Notes under the pieces: model-generated
Told to the model about the DNA's origin: nothing
Databases searched by the model: none
What the model saw: only the letters and a program-made list of their open reading frames with translations
Shown here: positions 53,462 through 61,655 of the stretch, one piece after another
Position numbering within the stretch: position 1 is the stretch's first letter
How the letters are laid out: each line of letters opens with the position of its first letter
NCBI GenBank assembly: GCA_038237925.1
Contig: JBBRYF010000005.1
Location: 86,413 to 150,412 of the forward strand
Direction: 5' to 3'
Origin: AC-32 sp038237925
GTDB lineage: Bacteria > Actinomycetota > Thermoleophilia > Gaiellales > Gaiellaceae
DNA: 64,000 bases
Program-made: the position numbers and the translations under genes

Positions 53462-54759
53462 TCGCCCTGGGATTCGAACGCGGGAACAGGACGAAAGGTT
53501 TCTGCAGGATCCGCAACGATCGTTCCGGATCCGACGACCGCGTCACGGTCGTAGAGCACGGCTTCCTGCCCGGGCGCGACCCCGTAGGCGGGCTGGTCGA
53601 GCAAAAGCCGAAAACCGCCGTCGCTCTCCGCGATGACACGTGCGCCGACAGCCGGCGAGCCGTAGCGCAGCTTGAGCTCGGCGCGCTCGACGGGCAGGTG
53701 CAGGCGGCCTCGGACGGTCACCTCCGGTGTCGCCAGCGCGGCGTGCGGACCGACGACGACGGTGTTCGTGCTCGCCTCGCTGCGGAGCGCGTAGAGCGGC
53801 TCGGCGGCCGGGACGCCGAGGCCCTTGCGCTGGCCGGGCGTGAACCGCCAGAAGCCGCCGTGGCGGCCGACCTCCTTGCCGGCCTCGTCGACGAGCGGGC
53901 CGTCGGCTGCGGCGAGCCCGTGCCGACCGAGGAAGTCCCGGTAGTCGCCGCCTGCCAGGAAGCACGCCTCCTGGCTCTCGGCGCGCGAGGCGGCCTCGAG
54001 CCCGCCTCGTTCGGCCTCGGCACGGGTCTCGTCCTTGCTCTGTTCGCCCAGCGGGAACCAGAGCCGCCCGAGAAAACGCGGGTCGAGCTTCGCGAGCATG
54101 TACGACTGATCCTTGCGCGCGTCGGCGGCGCGCGCGAGCAGCAACCGTCCCTCACGCTCGACGATCCGTGCGTAGTGCCCGGTCGCGAGCCTCCCTGCGC
54201 CTGCGCGCTCGGCGAACGCGAGCAGCTCGGCGAAGCGGAAGCTCCCGTTGCAGCGAATGCAGGGGTTTGGCGTCAGTCCCTTGGCGTAGCCGCGCACGAA
54301 CGGCTCTACGACGGCGCGCCGGAACTCCTCCCGCAGATCGAGCGTCACGTGCGGGATCCCGAGCCGGTGGCAGGTCGCGCGGGCGGCGAGCACAGCCTCG
54401 GGCGAGCAGCAGGCCCGCTCGGAGTCAGGGCCGCGCGGGTCGAGCCACAGCCGCAAGGTCACCCCGATCGCGCCCTCCCCGGCCCGCAGAAGGGCGACCG
54501 CGCTGTCGACGCCACCGCTCATCGCGACGGCGACGCGGCCCGGCTCGGGCTCTGCCCAAAAGACCGGCGCGAGCGCGTTCGCAAGCGCGTCGACCGCGAG
54601 CTCGTCGCCACCGACCGCCGCCGCCTCGAGCAGCGTCAGCCCGTCGAGCGGGCGGTCGAGCCCGGGCGCATCCGCCGCCACGATCCGGTCGTCCTCGACG
54701 GTGAGTCGAACGAGCGCCCAGCGCCCGTCCCTCGAAGCGTCGCCGGCGACTTCGACCAT
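53458..54759 (-). CDS. mnmA: tRNA-specific 2-thiouridylase MnmA with an extra N-terminal domain
   Basis: A 433-residue protein. From about residue 74 it is MnmA: the PP-loop VAVAMSGGVDSAVALL, the catalytic Cys in TPNPCIRCNGSFRFAEL, the second Cys in ESQEACFLAGGDYRDFL, ATGHYARI and the C-terminal beta barrels (FTPGQRKGLGVPAAEPLYAL). It thiolates U34 of Lys, Glu and Gln tRNAs. The first ~73 residues are extra (WALVRLTVEDDRIVAADAPG, then LDGLTLLEAAAVGGDELAVD) and recall the IscU/NifU-N scaffold fold but have no Cys. The ATG at 54759 follows TAGCCT by exactly 6 bases, so this start is well placed. Confidence 0.93.
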   Translation of the reverse strand: MVEVAGDASRDGRWALVRLTVEDDRIVAADAPGLDRPLDGLTLLEAAAVGGDELAVDALANALAPVFWAEPEPGRVAVAMSGGVDSAVALLRAGEGAIGVTLRLWLDPRGPDSERACCSPEAVLAARATCHRLGIPHVTLDLREEFRRAVVEPFVRGYAKGLTPNPCIRCNGSFRFAELLAFAERAGAGRLATGHYARIVEREGRLLLARAADARKDQSYMLAKLDPRFLGRLWFPLGEQSKDETRAEAERGGLEAASRAESQEACFLAGGDYRDFLGRHGLAAADGPLVDEAGKEVGRHGGFWRFTPGQRKGLGVPAAEPLYALRSEASTNTVVVGPHAALATPEVTVRGRLHLPVERAELKLRYGSPAVGARVIAESDGGFRLLLDQPAYGVAPGQEAVLYDRDAVVGSGTIVADPAETFRPVPAFESQGE

Positions 54760-54765
54760 GAACCC

Positions 54766-54771
54766 AGGCTA
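54766..54771 (-). promoter_or_regulatory. -10 element TAGCCT of mnmA, leaderless spacing
   Basis: TAGCCT (minus strand) with a 6-base spacer to the mnmA ATG (54759), directly after the terminator hairpin of the upstream RNA unit. Confidence 0.55.
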
Positions 54772-54780
54772 GCGATGAAC

Positions 54781-54806
54781 GCGGGGGAACCGGATGGTTC
54801 CCCCGC
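54781..54806 (-). terminator. strong GC hairpin ending the candidate 6S RNA
   Basis: GCGGGGGAACC-ATCC-GGTTCCCCCGC (minus-strand sense) is a perfect 11-pair stem with a 4-base loop, followed by GTTCATC. It lies between the candidate RNA and the mnmA promoter. Confidence 0.75.
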
Positions 54807-54967
54807 GCCACTCCAGCCTGCCGGTATCTCGAGGCCTGTTGTGAACCTGGACAAGCCAGGTGGGTGCCGCGTCTCCTCCGGTGCCAAAGCACCTCGGGTG
54901 GAACGTCAGCTCCCTCTCTCTTGGTGTTGGTTCTACAGAGAAACCCCGAGCACGTACAGGCTCGACT
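54781..54967 (-). ncRNA. candidate 6S RNA (ssrS-like) transcription unit
   Basis: The 233-base gap between the DPBB gene and mnmA encodes no protein but looks like an independent RNA unit of about 187 bases on the minus strand. TACAGT (54974-54979) lies 6 bases before the presumed start near 54967. A closing stem follows: AGCCTG (54962-54957) with CAGGCT (54820-54815), and GGTTTCTC (54945-54938) with GAGATACC (54830-54823, 7 of 8 pairs). Inside are hairpins such as ACCTGG-CTTGT-CCAGGT and GGTGC-TTTG-GCACC. A strong terminator hairpin ends it. Size, long closing stem and the place between aspS/hisS and mnmA (near where Bacillus bsrA lies, from memory) suggest 6S RNA. Confidence 0.6.
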
Positions 54968-54992
54968 GGACTCACTGTAGCTCGCGAAAGAC

Positions 54993-55412
54993 TCAGCGGG
55001 CGAAGACCCACCGGATGCGCTGCACCCCGTCGATCCCGAGCTCCTCCGCGAGCTTCGGCGTGAGGTCGAACTTGCGGCCCGGGAGCACCGGCCTCCGGTC
55101 GATCACGCGCGTGAGGATGTGCGGGCTGTTCCTGTACGAGACGTAGACGAGGATCCCGCACGGGAGGACGGAATCGACCACGCCTTCCGTGCCCGGCGTG
55201 AGCAGGTAGCCGCAGCGAGTCCGCCGTCCGTAGCGGGGGCGCTCCGCTCCCGCCAATGCGGTGTACCAGCTTCCACCGGCCACCGGAACCGGCTGCGGCA
55301 GGCCGGTGATCGGCTGGCTGCTGCCGTGGGAGGTGAGCGCGAGCGCCACGGTCGCCGCGAGCAGCGCGATTCCCGCAAGCGCGACCTGGCGCTGCACCGA
55401 TGCAGCACTCAC
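54993..55412 (-). CDS. exported double-psi beta-barrel (RlpA-like) protein
   Basis: A 139-residue protein. One N-terminal hydrophobic segment (LAGIALLAATVALALTSHG) acts as signal or anchor. The rest is a DPBB domain: GGSWYTALAGAERPRYGRRT, CGYLLTPGTEGVVDSVLPCG, ILVYVSYRNSPHILTRVIDR with the conserved Asp, and FDLTPKLAEELGIDGVQRIRW. Two Cys may form a disulfide. RlpA-type barrels act on or bind peptidoglycan; whether this one is catalytic is unclear. The GTG overlaps the upstream gene by four bases, making it the last gene of a four-gene set. Confidence 0.82.
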   Translation of the reverse strand: MSAASVQRQVALAGIALLAATVALALTSHGSSQPITGLPQPVPVAGGSWYTALAGAERPRYGRRTRCGYLLTPGTEGVVDSVLPCGILVYVSYRNSPHILTRVIDRRPVLPGRKFDLTPKLAEELGIDGVQRIRWVFAR

Positions 55413-55963
55413 GTCAGGATTCCCGCCAGCTCCGCGCCGAAAGCGTCGCGCACGAGCTGGTCGAACTCGAGCGGGAGGTTGCCCGCCGCGTCCGAGAATT
55501 CCCGCATATGAAGCAGCAACAGCGTCCGCTCTTCCGCGCGCGAGTCGCCGTTCATCGCCTCGGCCAGGCTCTCGAGCTCCCAGAGATTCCAGGTGCGCGG
55601 CGTCGAGTCGTGCAGTGCGAGCGAGACGACGACGGGCTCCGGCTCGGGCTCCGGAGGTGGCGGAGGCGCGGCTGCGAGGAACCGGCGGCGCTTGGACTCA
55701 GGCTCAGGTGCCGGCTCTGACTCTGGCGCGGGGTCTGGCTCAACTTCGGCCTCCGGCTCGGCGACAGCCTGCGGTTCGGGCTCGGAGCTCCGGTGCGTAC
55801 GCTTCGACCCGCTGCGCTCGACGAGCGCGACCAGGAGCCAGGCACCGAACATCGTGACTGCGATCCAGATCGTGTCGAAGCCTGCGAGGCCCGCCGCTGC
55901 TGCGATCAGCACCAGGAAGGCGGCCTCGAGCAGGAACCGGATCAGCGAGAGCGGCAGCTTCAC
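55409..55963 (-). CDS. membrane protein with Pro/Glu-rich linker, paralogue of the next gene
   Basis: A 184-residue protein with two N-terminal membrane helices (LIRFLLEAAFLVLIAAAAGL and WIAVTMFGAWLLVALVE), a charged linker of Glu-Pro repeats (about residues 58-110) and a C-terminal cytoplasmic domain (NLWELESLAEAMNGDSRAEE, then NLPLEFDQLVRDAFG). The membrane part is clearly similar to that of the neighbouring protein (55960-56520), so the pair arose by duplication. No known family recognised. GTG start 55963, overlapping its neighbour by four bases. Confidence 0.75.
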   Translation of the reverse strand: MKLPLSLIRFLLEAAFLVLIAAAAGLAGFDTIWIAVTMFGAWLLVALVERSGSKRTHRSSEPEPQAVAEPEAEVEPDPAPESEPAPEPESKRRRFLAAAPPPPPEPEPEPVVVSLALHDSTPRTWNLWELESLAEAMNGDSRAEERTLLLLHMREFSDAAGNLPLEFDQLVRDAFGAELAGILT

Positions 55964-56520
55964 CCGCCCCGCTCCTCACGCTCCTCCGCGTCGGCGTCGG
56001 AATCGGCCGCACCGAAGAGCTCCGCCACCTCGTGCGCAGCCCGGCTCGACTGCGGCGCCGAGCGTCGCGGCAGCAGCTTCACGTGCCGGGGCGGTGAGGG
56101 CGCCGCCGGTTCCTCCTCGCGCTCGCGGCGACGAAGCAGCGAGCGACGGCGGCGGCGGGGCGGCGGTGTCAGCGTGTCGTCGAGCCGCTCGTCCTCGACG
56201 CTCTCCTCAGGCTCGGGCTCGGGCTCGGGCTCGGGCCGCTCCTCGGGCGGCGCTACGACGGTCCGCTCCTCCGGCATCGGCCACGCCGCCGGCTCGTCCT
56301 CAGCTGCCGGGCCCTCGGGACGCTGCGGCAACAGGTACGACAACGGCGTCCTGGCAATCCGCTCGGCGGTGAACTCGGCCACTGCGACGAGCACCCACGC
56401 GACCGCCATCACGAGGACGATCAGCGCCGGTCGGAGGTCGGCGAGGCCCGCCCCGATCGCCAGCAGGACGAGGAAGAGCGCCTCGAGCGCGAAGCGGAGA
56501 CCGAGCCGGCCCGGCAACAT
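55960..56520 (-). CDS. membrane protein with Pro/Glu-rich tail, paralogue of the previous gene
   Basis: A 186-residue protein: two N-terminal membrane helices (LRFALEALFLVLLAIGAGLA and LIVLVMAVAWVLVAVAEF), followed by a disordered-looking tail with an acidic Glu-Pro run and then basic stretches (RRRRRSLLRRREREEEP). Compared with its paralogue the C-terminal domain differs completely. The alternating acid and base blocks suggest protein or nucleic-acid contacts. Unknown family. It starts 10 bases after the coiled-coil gene. Confidence 0.75.
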   Translation of the reverse strand: MLPGRLGLRFALEALFLVLLAIGAGLADLRPALIVLVMAVAWVLVAVAEFTAERIARTPLSYLLPQRPEGPAAEDEPAAWPMPEERTVVAPPEERPEPEPEPEPEESVEDERLDDTLTPPPRRRRRSLLRRREREEEPAAPSPPRHVKLLPRRSAPQSSRAAHEVAELFGAADSDADAEEREERGG

Positions 56521-56529
56521 GGGGCGAGC

Positions 56530-57435
56530 CTAGCCGGTGCTCTCGTCTTCGCCCTGCGGCCCGGCGTCCGTCTCGTCGCCTTCCGACGATGCGGGCTCCG
56601 GAGAGACCGGCGGCTCCTCGGTCTCCGCCTCTGGCTCCGGCTCGGGCTCGGGCTCGGGAACGGCTTCGGGCTCACGCAGCGGCGGCGATGCGGCGGCGGA
56701 TGCTCCGGTCCCCCGGCTCGACTCGGCGGCCGCGGTGGCGGCAGTGACGATCGACTGCGCCACGCGGTCGATCGCGTCGTCGCCGAGACCGGCTGCCGCG
56801 AGCAGCTGCTCCGCGCCGTCCTGCGCACGGCTGATGATCGCGCCGGCCTGGCCGCGAGCCCACTCGAGCGTCTGCTCGACCTCGGCGCGCGTCGCATTCG
56901 TGAGCTCGGTCGCCTGGTGCCGCGACTGCTCGAGCAGTCGCGCCGCACGCGACTCGGCCTCGGTGACCTCCTGTGAGGCCTGCTGTTGCGCCTCTTGCAG
57001 CGTCTGGCGCGACTCGCTCTTGGCCGCATTCAGCATCTCGGCGCGCTGACGCTCGCTCTCCTGCTTGTACCGGTCGACGTCGGCCTGACGCTCTTGGAGC
57101 TCACGCTGGCGGCGGGTGACCTCCTCCTCGGTGCGGCGAAGCTGCGCGGCCGAAGCGGTCTGCGCGTCGCGCTCGATCGTGTCGGCCATCTCGGCCGCGG
57201 CGCGGATCATGTGGAGCGCGTCCATGCGGACGGCGTGACCGGTCGGCTCGGTGCCACTCTGGCCGGCGGCCTGGAGCACGCGGAGCTGCACCTGCAGCTG
57301 CGTCGTATGGCGGCGGAAGGACTCGAACGCTTCGCGGACCTTCTCCCGGTCGAACCCGTCGGCCGCGCTCGGCAGGTCCTCGACGCGAGGCAGCGAGGTC
57401 AACTGCGACGCTCGTTCCCGGCCTTCGCTTGCCAT
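56530..57435 (-). CDS. coiled-coil protein (DivIVA-like architecture), unknown function
   Basis: A 301-residue cytoplasmic protein. Residues ~30-60 contain a short helical head (FDREKVREAFESFRRHTTQL), ~90-215 a long coiled coil (TEEEVTRRQRELQERQADVD, ESRQTLQEAQQQASQEVTEA), then an Ala-rich helix and a Pro/Glu-rich tail (VPEPEPEPEPEAETEEPP). The arrangement recalls DivIVA/Wag31 scaffolds of polar growth but the DivIVA N-terminal motif is not evident. It heads a set with two membrane proteins and a DPBB protein. The ATG has GTGAGG just upstream and TACTTT further up. Confidence 0.7.
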   Translation of the reverse strand: MASEGRERASQLTSLPRVEDLPSAADGFDREKVREAFESFRRHTTQLQVQLRVLQAAGQSGTEPTGHAVRMDALHMIRAAAEMADTIERDAQTASAAQLRRTEEEVTRRQRELQERQADVDRYKQESERQRAEMLNAAKSESRQTLQEAQQQASQEVTEAESRAARLLEQSRHQATELTNATRAEVEQTLEWARGQAGAIISRAQDGAEQLLAAAGLGDDAIDRVAQSIVTAATAAAESSRGTGASAAASPPLREPEAVPEPEPEPEPEAETEEPPVSPEPASSEGDETDAGPQGEDESTG

Positions 57436-57499
57436 GCCTCACCGCCCCTCTGCTCGACGTTCGACCGAAACGAAAGTATGACTGCTGCAGCGGCGCGCG

Positions 57500-59242
57500 T
57501 CAGTCCGCCTGCGGCAGGACTTGAATTCCGAGCTCGGCCAGGATCTCCTGCGCGATCGGCGTCGGTGCACCCGTCAGCGGATCCGATCCGCTCGCCGGCT
57601 TGGGGAAGGCCACCACCTCGCGGATGTTCTGCTCGCCGGCGAGCAGCGCGACGAACCGCTCGATCCCCATCGCGAACCCGCCGTGCGGCGGGGCTCCCAT
57701 GCGCAGCACCTCGAGCAGGAAGCCGAAACGCTCCTCCGCCTGCTCCGGCGTGATGCCCATGGTCGAGAAGACGCGCTGCTGGATGGCCGGGTCATGGATC
57801 CGGATCGAGCCCGAGCCGAGCTCCCACCCGTTCCAGACGAGGTCGTAGGCCTGGCTGATCGCGCGGCCGGGGTCGGTCTCGACCAGATCCTCGTCTCCCC
57901 GCTTCACGCCGGTGAAGGGGTGATGGCTGAACGTCCAACGCTCGCCGTCGTCGTCCCACTCGAAGAGCGGGAAGTCAGTCACCCAGAGGAACTCGTCGCG
58001 CGTCTCGTCGATCAGCCCGAGCTCTCGGCCGAGGTGGTTCCGGACCGCCGAGAGCACGCGCGCTACCTGGCCTGGCTCCCCGGCCCCGAAGAGCACCGTC
58101 GAGCCGGGCTGCTCCGGCCGCACCGCCTCGATCGTCTCGGCCGCTAGGAACTTCGCGATCGGCGAGCGCACCTCGCCCTCCTCGCCGAAGACGAGATACG
58201 CGAGTCCCTTGCCGCCCCACTCCTTCGCAAGCTCCTCGAGCGACGAGAGCTCCGCGCGCGAAAGCGCCTGAGGCACTGTCAGGTACTGGACGCTCGGCGC
58301 CTGCGCGAAGACCTTGAACTCCGAGTCGCGCGTCTGCTCGGTCAGGTCGTAGAGCTCCAGGCCGAAGCGCAGGTCGGGCTTGTCCGAGCCATACCGCGCC
58401 ATCGCCTCGTGCCAGGTGAGCCTCCGAAACGGCCGCTCCGGCGGTGTGCGGCCGAGCGCCTCGAAGGACGCGACGACCGCGCCCTCCAGCGTCTCCCACA
58501 CGTCCTCGCGCGTCGGGAACGCGAGCTCAAGGTCGAGCTGGCGGAACTCGAACTGCCGGTCGGCGCGGAGATCCTCATCCCGGAAGCACGTCGCGATCTG
58601 GTAGTAGCGCCCGAAGCCGGCGACCATCAGCGTCTGCTTGAAGAGCTGCGGCGACTGCGGCAGCGCGAAGAAGCTGCCCGGCTTGAGCCGTACCGGCACG
58701 AGGAAGTCGCGCGCTCCCTCCGGCGTCGCCCGGGTCAGGTTCGGCGTCCAGACGTCGACGAAGCCCTGCTCGTCCATGAAGCGGCGGATCGCCGCGACCA
58801 CCGCGGCCGAGAGACGGAGGTTCCGCTGCATCGGCTCGCGGCGCAGGTCGAGGTAGCGGTAGCGCAGGCGCGTGCCCTCCTCGACGTTCTCCTCGTCCAG
58901 CTGGAAGGGGAGCGGCTCGGAGCGCGAGACGATCTGGAGGTCGTCGACCTGGAGCTCGACCTCTCCGGTCGGAAGGCCGGGATTCACTGCCTCGGGCGCG
59001 CGCGCGGCGACCTCGCCCTCGGCGCGGAGCACGAACTCGTTGCGGATCCCGTGCGCGACCTCGGCCGCCGCCGGGGCCCGCTCCGGGTTGATCACGAGCT
59101 GGGCGAGGCCGCTCTCGTCGCGGAGGTCGACGAAGACGAGTCCCCCGTGGTCACGCCGGGTTGCAACCCAGCCCGCGAGCGCCAGCCGCTGGCCGACTTG
59201 CTCCTTGCGCAGCTCACCCGCCTTCAGGTCACGCCACTTCAT
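57500..59242 (-). CDS. aspS: aspartyl-tRNA synthetase
   Basis: A 580-residue class IIb synthetase. The N-terminal OB fold (VGQRLALAGWVATRRDHGGL VFVDLRDESG, split here) is followed by motif 2 (CFRDEDLRADRQFEFRQLDL) and the C-terminal motif 3 (GGFAMGIERFVALLAGEQNI). The bacterial GAD insertion is present. Whether it also charges tRNA-Asn cannot be judged. It overlaps hisS as ATGA, the conserved hisS-aspS order. Confidence 0.97.
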   Translation of the reverse strand: MKWRDLKAGELRKEQVGQRLALAGWVATRRDHGGLVFVDLRDESGLAQLVINPERAPAAAEVAHGIRNEFVLRAEGEVAARAPEAVNPGLPTGEVELQVDDLQIVSRSEPLPFQLDEENVEEGTRLRYRYLDLRREPMQRNLRLSAAVVAAIRRFMDEQGFVDVWTPNLTRATPEGARDFLVPVRLKPGSFFALPQSPQLFKQTLMVAGFGRYYQIATCFRDEDLRADRQFEFRQLDLELAFPTREDVWETLEGAVVASFEALGRTPPERPFRRLTWHEAMARYGSDKPDLRFGLELYDLTEQTRDSEFKVFAQAPSVQYLTVPQALSRAELSSLEELAKEWGGKGLAYLVFGEEGEVRSPIAKFLAAETIEAVRPEQPGSTVLFGAGEPGQVARVLSAVRNHLGRELGLIDETRDEFLWVTDFPLFEWDDDGERWTFSHHPFTGVKRGDEDLVETDPGRAISQAYDLVWNGWELGSGSIRIHDPAIQQRVFSTMGITPEQAEERFGFLLEVLRMGAPPHGGFAMGIERFVALLAGEQNIREVVAFPKPASGSDPLTGAPTPIAQEILAELGIQVLPQAD

Positions 59243-60474
59243 CCGTGCAGCCTTTCAGCGAGCTCTGCGGTCGCAACCTGCTCGTCGTCCCGGCCGGGCC
59301 GGCGCACGCTCGACTGCTCCGGCCCCCACTCGACGATCGTCTTCGCACCGAGGCGGCGCGCATGCGTGAGCTGGCCCTTGAGCGAACGGCCGGCGTAGTC
59401 GACCTCTGCGCTCAACCCGCGCCGCCGCAGCTCCTGGACGAGCGGCAGCACCCGCGGCTTCGAGGCGGCGTCCTGCACTGCGATGAAAACGTCGAGCTCG
59501 TCGGGGTCGGGATTCACGCCCTCCTCGTCAAGCGAGAGCAGCAGGCGCTCGATCCCCGCGCCGAAGCCGATCCCGGGCGTGGGCTGGCCTCCGAGCTCGA
59601 CGATCAGGCCGTCGTAGCGGCCGCCGCCGCAGATCGAGCTCTGCGCACCGATCGCCTCGTCCACGAACTCGAAGGTCGTGCGCGTGTAGTAGTCGAGCCC
59701 GCGCACGAGGGTCGGCGTGAGGGTGAACTGGACGCCGTAGTTCTCGAGGTGCGCCTTCACCGCTTCGAAGTGCGCGCGACACTCGTCGCAGAGCGCGTCG
59801 CCGATCTTCGGCGCCTCGGCAAGAGCCGCCTGCACCCGCTCGCTCTTGACGTCGAAGACGCGCAGCGGGTTCGTCGCCCGTTTCTGCCGCGCGTCGTCGT
59901 CGAGCACGTCCTCGTGGTCGTCGAGCCAGGCCGTCAGCTCCTCGAGGTACTGCGGCCGGCAGCTCTCGTCGCCGATCGAGTTGAGCTGGAGCTCGTACTT
60001 CGCGATCCCGAGGCGCGCGAGCAGCTCGTCGTAGAGCTGGATCAGCTCGGCGTCGATCGCCGGGTCGGCCGAGCCGATCGCCTCGACGGAGAGTTGCCAA
60101 TGCTCGCGGTAGCGCCCTCGCTGCGGAGCGGCGTAGCGGTACATCGAGGCGATCGTGTAGAGCTTGACCGGCTGAGCTTCGCGGTGCAGGCCGTGCTCGA
60201 GGTAGGCGCGGGCGATCGGCGCGGTGCCCTCCGGGCGCAGCGTCAGCGAGCGGCCGCCGCGATCCGCGAAGGTGTACATCTCCTTCTGGACGACGTCGGA
60301 GCCTGCACCAGAGGTGCGCTGGAAGAGCGCCGTGTCCTCGAAGGCCGGCGTCTGGATCGGCCGGTAGCCGTACAGGGAACAGAGACGTTCGGCCTCGCCC
60401 GTGACCAGCCTCCAGAGCGACTGCTCGGCCGGGAGGATGTCGTGGGTGCCCTTCGGCGCCTCGAAGGTGGTCAC
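59239..60474 (-). CDS. hisS: histidyl-tRNA synthetase
   Basis: A 411-residue class IIa synthetase: FEAPKGTHDILPAEQSLWRL, LRPEGTAPIARAYLEHGLHR (motif 2 region), the histidine-specific LVRGLDYYTRTTFEFV and GGGRYDGLIVELGGQPTPGI, and the C-terminal anticodon-binding domain. The GTG at 60474 overlaps the upstream stop as GTGA. The longer frame to 60987 is only open by composition. Confidence 0.97.
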   Translation of the reverse strand: MTTFEAPKGTHDILPAEQSLWRLVTGEAERLCSLYGYRPIQTPAFEDTALFQRTSGAGSDVVQKEMYTFADRGGRSLTLRPEGTAPIARAYLEHGLHREAQPVKLYTIASMYRYAAPQRGRYREHWQLSVEAIGSADPAIDAELIQLYDELLARLGIAKYELQLNSIGDESCRPQYLEELTAWLDDHEDVLDDDARQKRATNPLRVFDVKSERVQAALAEAPKIGDALCDECRAHFEAVKAHLENYGVQFTLTPTLVRGLDYYTRTTFEFVDEAIGAQSSICGGGRYDGLIVELGGQPTPGIGFGAGIERLLLSLDEEGVNPDPDELDVFIAVQDAASKPRVLPLVQELRRRGLSAEVDYAGRSLKGQLTHARRLGAKTIVEWGPEQSSVRRPGRDDEQVATAELAERLHG

Positions 60475-61121
60475 GAGGCGCGGAGCGGAGCGAGGAACGG
60501 GTTGCCGGCGAGCTCGGCGCCGAGCGTCGTCGCCGGGCCGTGTCCCGGGTAGACGGCCGACTCGGGCGGAAAGCGCTCGCTGAGCATGCGGATCGACTCG
60601 ACGAGCGTCTCCCAGTCGGCGCCCGGAAGGTCGGTGCGGCCGACCGATCCGGCGAAGAGGACGTCGCCGGAGAAGAGGCACCCGTCCGCGTAGTAGGCGA
60701 GGTGTGCCGGCGAGTGGCCCGGCACCTGCAGCGTCTCGAAGGAGATTCCGGCCAGCTGCAGCGTCTCGTCGCCCTTCAGGAAGGTGTCGGCCGTGTAGCC
60801 GCGCGCGATCACGCCCGCCGGCACGAGGTCGGCGAGGTTCTCGAGCAGCGCGCGCTCGTCCTCCGCCATGTAGACGGGAGCGCCGGTGGCTTCGGCGAGG
60901 TCGGCGACGGCGATCAGGTGGTCCCAGTGGCCGTGCGTGATCAGGATGGCGGCACAGCTCGCGCCGGCGTGCGCGACCTCGAGGCACAGCTGTGGCGCGT
61001 CGCCGGCCGGGTCGACGACGACCGCTTCGGCCGCGCTTCGACTCGCGCGAACGACGTACGTGTTCGTCCCGATCGGACCGAGCTCATAGCGGTCGACAAC
61101 GAGGTTGCTGGGGGTGCTCAC
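60471..61121 (-). CDS. metallo-beta-lactamase-fold hydrolase (glyoxalase II-like)
   Basis: A 216-residue protein with the full metal-binding set: ILITHGHWDHLIAVADLAEA, VPGHSPAHLAYYADG, LFSGDVLFAGSVGRTDLPGA and YPGHGPATTLGAEL. The pattern fits the YcbL/glyoxalase II-like group of thioester hydrolases. An MBL gene next to hisS-aspS is common in Gram-positives. The GTG start has TAGACT 9 bases upstream. Confidence 0.92.
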   Translation of the reverse strand: MSTPSNLVVDRYELGPIGTNTYVVRASRSAAEAVVVDPAGDAPQLCLEVAHAGASCAAILITHGHWDHLIAVADLAEATGAPVYMAEDERALLENLADLVPAGVIARGYTADTFLKGDETLQLAGISFETLQVPGHSPAHLAYYADGCLFSGDVLFAGSVGRTDLPGADWETLVESIRMLSERFPPESAVYPGHGPATTLGAELAGNPFLAPLRAS

Positions 61122-61130
61122 GGGAGCGTG

Positions 61131-61136
61131 AGTCTA
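61131..61136 (-). promoter_or_regulatory. -10 element TAGACT of the MBL-hisS-aspS unit
   Basis: TAGACT (minus strand), 9 bases before the GTG at 61121. The rest of the 180-base divergent gap holds a perfect small hairpin CTCTCG-GACG-CGAGAG (61154-61169) and no gene. Confidence 0.45.
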
Positions 61137-61301
61137 ACCGCGCTTGCTCGCCGCTCTCGGACGCGAGAGTGCCTTTGGTTCAGGCGCACCCGGCCTCCTC
61201 CCCACTGCGAGCCTACCGCCGGATAGCGCGCGTGTCTGTGCCCCGACTGTGCCGAAACCGTGACTGTGTGAGACGCGCGCGAGGCGGGTACTGCCACGGC
61301 G

Positions 61302-61655
61302 ATGCAGAGCTGGAACCTGCGCGAGATCGAGCTCCAGGGTGGAAGCCGTTCGCCGGTCGTGCTCGATTCCGATCACGCGGCGCGAGCCGTGCTCATCGGC
61401 CTGGAGCCCGGGCAGGAGCTCGGCGACCACGAGGTCAAGGAGCGCGCGTTCATCCTCGTCGTCGAGGGCGCCGTGCGAGTCGAAACCGGCGGCGAAGTCG
61501 TCGACGCGGCTGCGGGGACGCTCTTCCGCTTCACGCCCGAGGAGCGGCATGCCGTTTCCAGCGGCGACGGTGCCCGACTGTTGCTCTTCCTCGCTCCGTG
61601 GCCGGGCGCCGGCCACTACCGCGGCGGGGACGCCACGCCTAGCGCTTCCGACTAA
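61302..61655 (+). CDS. small single-domain cupin
   Basis: A 117-residue cupin: VLIGLEPGQELGDHEVKERA, FILVVEGAVRVETGGEVVDA, and RFTPEERHAVSSGDGARLL. Motif 1 has one His (GDHEVKERAF) and motif 2 His in ERHAV, so a metal site with fewer His ligands than the classical type is likely. Function unknown. It converges on the next gene with a 17-base overlap. Confidence 0.8.
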   Translation: MQSWNLREIELQGGSRSPVVLDSDHAARAVLIGLEPGQELGDHEVKERAFILVVEGAVRVETGGEVVDAAAGTLFRFTPEERHAVSSGDGARLLLFLAPWPGAGHYRGGDATPSASD

